Shown here: piece after piece, positions 52,683 to 60,000 of the stretch
How the letters are laid out: each line of letters starts with the position of its first letter
Numbering within the stretch: position 1 is the first letter of the stretch
Source: Hydractinia symbiolongicarpus
Lineage: Eukaryota; Cnidaria; Hydrozoa; Anthoathecata; Hydractiniidae
Length of the DNA: 60,000 nucleotides
Direction of reading: 5' to 3'
Assembly (NCBI RefSeq): GCF_029227915.1
Contig: NC_079884.1
Coordinates: 19,966,001 to 20,026,000 of the forward strand
The notes under the pieces: model-generated
What the model was told of the DNA's origin: nothing
What the model saw: only the letters and a program-made list of their open reading frames with translations
Database searches by the model: none
Position numbers and translations under genes: made by a program

Positions 52683-54520
52683 AGGCGATTTTAAAGATTT
52701 TTTTTTTCTTTTTCTTTTTTTTTCTTTTTTTTTTTTATAATGGAAACATTACATATATTTGCCACAAATAAATAAATAAACTTAAAACAACACCAAAATA
52801 AAATAATTATTAACGATTTAACAGTTCAACATAGTTTCACTTAATAATTAACAAAGCTTGATTATTCAGGATCGAATGAGTGACACAACATTTCCGAGTT
52901 CCATATCTGTCAGCTGGTGGTTCCGAGCGAAGGATCGGCAACCTCTCAGGCAAAGTAGTGTCGATCGCAGAGACTAAAGGAAATTTAAGTTCTAATAAAC
53001 ATCGTGGCTTCTGCGACACTGATGTTTCGTTTTTCTGAAATCATTTCAGACAGTCTCTGATAAAATCGTTTACATTCTCTTCCCATATTACCGTTTGTTG
53101 CAAAAACAAGGGGAGTTAATGTTCCATTTTCTACTTGCATAAATCTTTCGTTGTATCCCCTCTTCTTCTCTTCTTCGTTTTTCTTGAAGCATTTGTCAAG
53201 AGAAAGACCCTTGTATCTCAGAGCGTTGAGGTCAAAAACGCGGTACATCTGAACATACGCGTTGACCAGGGGTCCAAAAACCGACTGCGTTGACGTCTAA
53301 TCGTGCTTCATGTGATAAAATACCATTTTGATGGATTCTTTCACGGCTTAAATGGATTCTTTCACCGTAACAGCAAAATTTGCTTTCACACATGCATTCT
53401 GATGGAAGTTTCGGGATTGTCCAATCGGATCACAAACGTAGTGCGTCAAAAAAACTCTCCCTTTTTTAGATAGTAGTTCAGCTCTATAATTGGTAAAGTT
53501 GTAAGTCAATTTGATACTTCACTTTCCATATTTGACTCGTTTAAACATGCAGCTGTCATACGTGATTGTACATTTTTCAACCTAGATTCTGTTGTGGCCG
53601 GTTGTTTTTCACTACCAATCAATGATACTTTTTCTTCATCAACAATATTTTTACGAAGAATTACGTTCTTCAAAGAAGCAGTTATGCTTTCTGAGTTTCG
53701 TAGCTCTGTGGGCGCTCGTTCAATGGATTGATAATTCCAAAACCACCAAGTCGAGGAGGCAAAGACATGAGTGTGCGTTCAGCATCGTTCACAATGTGTC
53801 CGCCAGTAATAACAGGTAGCAATCGATGTCGTATGATTTCTTCAAGTGGATTCAGATACTTCTCAATCCCAGGTATTGTTCTGGGGAAGAATGAAAATTT
53901 GTGTTGATAACCACTTGTATAACAGGCATAAGCAGCTTGTGGCTGTGATAGCGCAATATCTAAAAGTCCAGATATCTCCTTCACCCAGTTCGTTACCATT
54001 TTTTCACAGTACTCCTTTCTGAAGCTCTCACTTTCGTCAGTACATATTTGGATATTCGTGCCCTCAAAAGTCGTTTTCGCCAGTTGTTTGTGTTCTGGTT
54101 TTACAATTAGCCAGAATTTGTGAGGTTGTGGATTGCAACCGAATAATGGTCCAATTATTTGCTTCAATCTATCCCACCGAACTTTCAAGTTTCTACATTT
54201 TCCAACTGCACTAACATCATCAGCGAAAGCAGCAACAATAGTCTCAAATATCCCATCAGCCATCAGATTCAGTAGGGGTGTCAGACCAATTGCGTATATT
54301 GCCAATCTTAGAGGATCACCCTGCGTAGTACCGTCCTCGGATCTTATTTCTTTACCTCCAATGATGAAAAGCCCCGCATGAAATCTATAGCAATTGATGA
54401 TATAACATGCAATAGTCGGGCAAACAATCTTGACGTTGTGCAGAGGTGCTTCTCTGCTGATGCTATTTTTTATTTTATTTATTATTTATTATTTTATTTG
54501 TTGAGGCGATTTTAAAGATT
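52683..54520 (-). mobile_element. LINE-like retrotransposon insertion, 5'-truncated, with 17-bp target duplication
   Basis: aggcgattttaaagatt occurs at 52683-52699 and 54504-54520. The left copy is followed by a T-rich run (52700-52736), i.e. an A-rich tail on the minus strand. The coding remnant 52866-54480 lies on the minus strand. Target duplication, tail and truncated 5' end match target-primed reverse transcription. Confidence 0.85.
52866..54480 (-). pseudogene. Reverse transcriptase C-terminal part of the LINE-like element
   Basis: Minus-strand reading: HNVKIVCPTIACYIINCYRF, TTQGDPLRLAIYAIGLTPLL (motif B QGDP), FETIVAAFADDVSAVGKCRN (motif C, FADD), PHKFWLIVKPEHKQLAKTTF, SQPQAAYACYTSGYQHKFSF, LPPRLGGFGIINPLNE. 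After a gap with stops (53280-53680) come FDLNALRYKGLSLDKCFKKN, NGTLTPLVFATNGNMGRECK and LRGCRSFARNHQLTDMELGN, ending at TGA 52866-52868. This protein is multi-copy in cnidarians. Motifs A and earlier are missing through 5' truncation. Clade not assigned. Confidence 0.7.
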
Positions 54521-56390
54521 CTGCCTCCCGTAGCAGTCGGCGGAAATCAATAAATTCATTGCTTTGAAGTAAGTAATACGTAATACTGGAAATAATTTAG
54601 TCTTTGCTGCTGTTGGATTTTAGGCACTTTTGTGTCTAGAACCATTCTTGAAAGTGATAAACCACCACAGGTTCTTTTTTTCTTCACAGGCTCAAAACGT
54701 GTGATTTAAATCTCTTTCTTATCAAAAAACAAAAGGTTTTAACTTAACCTCGATCAAATGGATTGTTTGTTTAAGCCCAATGCTAAACGAGATAACTGAG
54801 GCAATTTATGTAAACACTGTCTTTGCGGTCAAAAGATGTTTTGATGTGTATGTTAAGTTTGGTATAGAGTATTGCTAGCTAGCTGCATGTGTATTAATTT
54901 TTTTTGTTTATTAACTGAAGGTCACAGGCTTCGTGTAGCGTTTTATGCAACTGTGTATCTTTGTGTCTATGTGAGAGAGAAAAATTTCTTGTAAGATAAC
55001 TAAGGAACAGCTCTTTCATGAACGCAAAAGTGTATGCTAAATGTTAATAGATATGTAGATCCCCTTTCCCTGCCCTAAACATCAAAATCAAAAAAGGTAA
55101 TATTTGAATGGTTTCAGTCATAAGCACTCGGACATGTGCTCCTGTTAGGCAGGTAGACAACAACAAGTTCAAAATACTTTCTTTTCTCTAAGAAATCGAT
55201 GTTTGTGGATTTTATATACAACGACCCCACCGCTCATTTTAAAACATTTAAGAACAGGAGATCTTTTACTTTCCCATGCTGCTTTTAATTGCTATTGCAA
55301 AAATTGCTAAAAACAAAGGAATGAAGCAATACCTAATCTAAGAATAGTTCGAGTTTGTTGAATAATATTCCTTATTCTCTTGTTGAGCAATACAACGTAC
55401 ATAAGTTGTTTTAGGATAAGATATTTTGATGTCAGCCTGGTACCTATGATGATTATTCTTCTGACAAAATAAATCACCATCAAGTAAAGAACCCAGAAAA
55501 AACTGTAAACAATGGATATATATCTGGTATAATCCACAAAGTTGTGTTATATAAGAGGAACTAAGAAGGTGAAAAAAATTCAATCAAAATAAGTTGTACT
55601 GATGGAAAAGATTTTTGCTTAAAACAATACAGATCGCAACAAGAATTTCATGTTAAAGAACGTTCTGTTACAGACTGCAAACTAATGAACATGTCATGTT
55701 AACTTATGCATATGAGTATTATGTATATATGTCGTTTTTTATGAGAATCTTTAAAATTGGCCTAGTTACTGAAACTTTCGTAAAGATTTTACAGTATCCA
55801 AATATTTTTCAAACATATATATTGCATATTTTGAAATAAAGTAACTTCCCAACTTACGAATTTGTAACTCTATTACTTGTGCTCTTATTAAATACGTAAA
55901 ACGTAAAAAAGATGCTTAGAAGATCATTCTTAATACCAGTGTTGTATGTCATTCAAATTAAAGTCCTGCTAAAATTATTAAATCACACGTACGGAGTAGT
56001 GTGATATTTGGTTTACAGATTCGTCGCGGCGGCGGCGGTCTTCAGGATCACACTGGATTCGAGTCGTTGTTATTGATAAAAAAATTGTCTACTATTTTCT
56101 TTGATGTCGTGTAGATGACATCGTCTAGAGGTGGTCAGGTTGGCCGCCATTATGCAAAAAGTGCTGACTGAGCATATTTTGTAAAAAATGTCGTATCATA
56201 TATCAATTTGCCAGAAATTTAAATTTGATCAATAATCACAAAGCCAAAATTGGAATGTAGTAAATACAAAATTACAAACAAAACAAGGATTGAAACTCGA
56301 TGCTGAACTGAACTCAAAGCTACTGCACATTCACCAAGTTTTAGAATTTAAAAAAAAAATGCTCCAAAGTTAGTGCATAAGCCAAGGAAG
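54521..56390. other. AT-rich stretch, nothing firm
   Basis: No exon with support. 55990-56060 includes a GC-rich island (ttcgtcgcggcggcggcggt) after an acceptor-like tttacag, which could mark a 5' exon, but no coding continuation was found. Confidence 0.4.
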
Positions 56391-56399
56391 AACAATTTT

Positions 56400-57610
56400 T
56401 TTTAAGAAGTTAGATGAATATTGCGCCTCTATCAGCAATTAATATAGCTAATCGAAACGTCAAATTAAACACTGTTAATAGTTCCACATTTGCAACAAAC
56501 ACATCACGCGATCCAGACATTCTCTCTTGCACATTTTAAACATGCACAAGGCAAAGGGAAATCGCCAGGAAAAGCTTTTGTCCTAAATAGAGGTGTCAAA
56601 CGGTCATCATCTAAAATGTACCTGTATTCGCGCACTGAATATAAGAACGTTTAATATGGTTAGGAAATGTTTTTGAGGTTGGTGACCTCTTTTTGTGGTA
56701 ATTTTTATAACGTAAATCGTCAAAAAATTTTGCACTACGACTTTGGAGCACAACAAGAGACAAAGCATTGTTCAGCATGTGCCAGCATGTCAAGTGCTTT
56801 AACGAAATGGCATAACAAATCTAAAAATTTTCCAGCTGCTTCCATTGCAATTAGTGAGTGAATGTATAGCCGGAATTATGTCTATGATTTCAAAACCTCA
56901 TGCTTTTGCTACATCATGGATTGGTACTGCTCTACTACATTCTTCTTGACCAGATAACATCCAAAGATCGTGAAGATCGTGAAGATCAAAGTAAAACCAC
57001 TGTGTAAAATGGAATAAAGCACAAACAAATACATCTGTGTCAGCTGAGCGATAATAATTTTCTTATAGTAATCATATTTAATGCCATCATTAATATGGTA
57101 CATTATTTGATCGTCAGCCTCTTCATGGTCACATTTCAGTGATGAAACTGTAGTTGATGATCCTGATTCAATTTTGACGCAACCCGTAAGATCTCCTGGC
57201 AAGCACTTTCTAAGTAAGGTACAAAACTTTGATTCCATTGTATGAATTTACAACTCAAGATATAAAGAATTGCTGCAGTCGCTCCTTGTTCAATGGTGAT
57301 GGCCAAAAGCTATTCATGCATACAGGCAAAGGTTAGTTTTCATGTAGTATGAATAAATCAATAGCTTCTGTTCTCTTCCTACTACTTCGCCGGCTTGACT
57401 TTGTGTTTTACTGCGTATATATGTTAAAACAATATAAACCTTTTCATCATCTTTGAATAAATATCGGAAGAGAAGCCTCACAAAATCACCAAAGAAAGAC
57501 AATTTCTCTTTCTTGATTGGTACTTTACGAGCATATGCTATAAAGTTAACTAAAAACACGGGAGCGATATCTTCTCCACCAACTTTAAAGGGCTTTTATT
57601 TTCAAGTTTC
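56400..57610 (-). pseudogene. Decayed multi-copy element protein, C-terminal half
   Basis: Minus-strand pieces in order: NFIAYARKVPIKKEKLSFFG, FRYLFKDDEKVYIVLTYIRS, EVVGREQKLLIYSYYMKTNL (57560-57320), then SSLKCDHEEADDQIMYHIND and YKKIIIA (57200-57030), LHDLWMLSGQEECSRAVPIH and FEIIDIIPAIHSLTNCN (56980-56860), KSRSAKFFDDLRYKNYHKKR and RLTPLFRTKAFPGDFPLPCA (56750-56540). The order matches an uncharacterised protein repeated many times in cnidarian genomes, probably transposon-encoded. At least six frame breaks. Confidence 0.45.
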
Positions 57611-57619
57611 GTTTTAAGT

Positions 57620-58130
57620 AGTTGAGACAGTTCACTCTTATGTGGTTACTTCGTAACTTAAAAGTTGTCGAAGATTATAATTCCGCAATCTGGCATAGTC
57701 ATTGTATTTCAGTAACAGATTCCTTCTTCGGATCTAACATTTTCTCCATTAAGGCTTGTTTGCTTTAGGAAGGACGGTGTTTCTTTTGTGAGCCGACTTT
57801 TTTTTGTTTTTTCATTCTTTAACGAACTCAATATAATCTGCTCATCCTATATCAATGCAGTCGCGGCGATGTTGAATGATTGATTCAGTAATAACAGTAC
57901 TACTGATAACGTTACAAAAATATTCATTATACACGTTGTTTTTTTTGTTTTTTTTACAAGACAACCATCTTTTACCTGAGCCTCGATTTTCTTAGCAAAA
58001 TGCCAGAATATAAGCTTAAATTTTTTCTTAATTTTTCTTTCTTTCTTTATTTTGTTTGTTTGTTTTATGTTGTCACCACGCACGTATTAGTTTCAAAAAA
58101 TCATTGATTCGAATGTAAAAACACGTTCGA
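57620..58130. other. No gene recognised
   Basis: Sequence between the two halves of the decayed protein. Low-complexity tttcttt runs at 57940-58070. The minus frame 57847-58083 is lysine-rich by composition and is not supported. Confidence 0.35.
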
Positions 58131-58139
58131 ACGTAGGAA

Positions 58140-58350
58140 TTCCGGAATTTGTTTAATCATCGTACAAAAGTTTTAGTTACGAGGGTGTAATTTGGCACAT
58201 AGACTAAAAAAAATGGTTACTTATCCGGGGTTCCACTTATCCAAAGAAATTAAGAGAATTTGATAAGGCAAATCCAAGGGACCCGTGGAAATGGTTCCAC
58301 TTAGTAAAAGTTCCACTTATCCGGGGTTCCACATATCAAGCGGCAACTGT
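58140..58350. mobile_element. Pogo-like transposon end inserted in the decayed protein gene
   Basis: Contains cttatccggggttccactta twice with ggttccacttag between, and ends agcggcaactgtaactacg. On the minus strand this reads cagttgccgcttgatatgtg then gaaccccggataag, typical of pogo/Tigger-type termini. Confidence 0.5.
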
Positions 58351-58689
58351 AACTACGATTTATTTAAGACATTTTTATTTTTATTGAAGAAAAAGTTAGG
58401 ATGTATATTTGAGTGAAAAAAAAGAAACTTGATTTTGTTGTGTTTTAAAATTATGGTGATTTTGTAACTGTAAATGTAAATATCAAGGTCTCTAAAATTT
58501 GGATATAAAAAAATATCGAAGAATTGGATCTTAAGATTTTGAGGTTTTCGAGGCTTAATTTTTTAAAAAAACTTTTTTATAAAAAAACAACGTGTATTGT
58601 GTTAATCCACATAACTTTGAGGTTCTTGAAGAACTGTCTTTTCGTGTTTGATCAAATTTCACTACGTCACAGTTGCTTTCTGTTTAGTA

Positions 58690-59240
58690 AATCCTAATCG
58701 CCACTCTTGAATACCTTGTTACATTCTTTCTCTAGGGCTTGGTCGATCGGCACTGCACTTTTCTATAGTGTGCTGTACATTAAAATTTTCCTCCATAAAA
58801 TTTTAGTACAGTAATGGGAATGTTTTTTCCAGTTTGATGCAATAATCGAAGTAGAGTGGAGTCCTACGTAAAAAAATCGTTTGATCAATCTTAAAAAATA
58901 TTGGAAATGCTTTTCGAATTGCTGCCATACACAAGAACCAATCTCCCTCTCTAAATGATATGGTCAAATCTGGAAGCACCGAAGATGCTCCAGAATGTAA
59001 ATGCCATATTTTTTTTCAGAATTTAAATGTCATATATTCTTTGACAAACTTTTTGCAAATATCCCATGTCTCGCGAATTTTATCAGATTGCTTGGTATCT
59101 TGGCGTGAACATAAATGATGGTAGTTCTGTAAATTTTGAAACAGCTCTTCAAACTTCATTGAAGAGTCAGGTAAACACTTAAATGGTACATTGCTTTGTT
59201 TACAAGATGAATACCTGAAAAAGTTAACATAGCGCATATT
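58690..59240 (-). pseudogene. Decayed multi-copy element protein, N-terminal half
   Basis: After acceptor actttttcag at about 59217, YSSCKQSNVPFKCLPDSSMK and LCSRQDTKQSDKIRETWDIC run to a stop at 59018. The reading then continues WHLHSGASSVLPDLTISFRE, GDWFLCMAAIRKAFPIFFKI and RRTPLYFDYCIKLEKTF, then FNVQHTIEKCSADRPSP (58770-58740). It belongs with the C-terminal half at 56400-57610, separated by later insertions. Confidence 0.45.
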
Positions 59241-60000
59241 TTACTTTACTGTATTAGAAAGTACACATTTTTCTTTTTACGTATTTATAATATGCCAGTG
59301 CCTAGAAAATGTAACAACTGAAAAAATTACATGTTTTTCGTTCTAATCTCGACGTCCTCTTCGTTTCACTGAACTCACTTGTTGCTTTCGATTTGCAAAT
59401 CTTTCTGATTTTAATATGTATGTTTTGTAACAGCTTTTGGTGTGGTATCTAATGTTCTCATACTAATTGCTTCCAGGATTTTTAAAAGTAGCTATCGTCA
59501 TTCAGGATAGAGAATACTTCTATCAGTTTTCTTCTGCCATTTATTTGAAAAATTCATTATAGTGTTCTATGAAACGTTTAAAACTCCGAGAATAGCAAAA
59601 AGAATACACTACAATGCATGGGAGATAAAGACAGTACAATGTTTCATTAAAAAATGTGTTTTATTCCGCGACAAAATATACCCATTAGATTCAACATTTA
59701 GTTTCATATCTTTCTATATGTTTATTTACAACATGTTCTTCTATTGTGATTATTGATTAGCATTAATTTTCTGACTTTTTGGTTATAGTTGATATCCAGG
59801 GTTTCTCTTTACAATAAGAGTGGAGGTGCATATTAAAAATCTTAAATCTTTTATAAACGCATTCGTTTTTTAGCAAGTGCGAAAGGCATACACGTTGCAA
59901 AAAATTATTTATAGAAAAGATTACAAAAAGGATTTATCTACATAATTGCTTCTTTCCGTCCTCCGTGTTTTTGGTTTAAGAATTTAGGTATTTGAACTAT
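59241..60000. other. AT-rich stretch to window end, nothing recognised
   Basis: No supported exon. The plus frame 59562-59756 has AT-driven composition. Confidence 0.4.

Noticed and set aside
52690-52740. Pyrimidine tract as a splice signal or simple repeat
   Set aside because: Its place beside a 17-bp target duplication explains it better as the A-rich tail of the minus-strand insertion.

Overview
The window reads as nuclear DNA of an animal, most likely a cnidarian and probably a hydrozoan. This is an inference. It rests on AT-rich DNA with many short introns, a NOS1AP/CAPON homologue and a TSSC4 homologue with animal-type exon structure, and a dense, varied set of transposons (Penelope-like, Polinton-like, Ginger-like, pogo-like, LINE-like). 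No bacterial operon, rRNA, CRISPR array or convincing functional tRNA was seen.

Layout. 18-8438 (minus): a nine-exon gene for a NOS1AP-like PTB-domain adaptor of about 499 residues, with junction phases that agree throughout. Two of its introns carry large satellites: a ~29-31 bp unit array at 1766-3991 and a ~16-17 bp unit array at 5417-6258. The second abuts a splice acceptor and is free of AG on the transcribed strand. 8439-18700: mostly non-coding AT-rich DNA with three possible orphan exons, a decayed copia fragment, a perfect hairpin, a pogo-like end and a three-copy tandem repeat. 18869-20804: broken Penelope-like reverse transcriptase. 21584-28740: remnant of a Polinton/Maverick-like (virus-like) element holding a repeat protein, small membrane and zinc-binding proteins, capsid-type structural genes and an integrase; all are damaged and no DNA polymerase B was found. 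28725-31300: tandem duplications and short-motif repeats.

31848-35167 is a 3.3-kb foldback element with inverted arrays of a 115-bp unit, flanked by a perfect 186-bp direct duplication. 36658-39988 is a Ginger-like DNA transposon (gypsy-type integrase plus OTU protease) whose inverted ends are iterated copies of a short motif. 41043-42234 (plus) is a two-exon TSSC4-like gene (U5 snRNP-associated). 45720-46330 and 50045-50570 are two copies of one repeat; the first is interrupted by a 116-bp perfect palindrome with a 9-bp target duplication and the second shows the empty site. 47872-49125 (minus) holds pieces of a GIY-YIG retroelement in tandem order. 52700-54503 (minus) is a LINE-like insertion with a 17-bp target duplication and an A-rich tail. 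56400-59240 (minus) is a decayed multi-copy element protein.

Only two genes, NOS1AP-like and TSSC4-like, look like intact host genes. The rest is a nested record of transposition.
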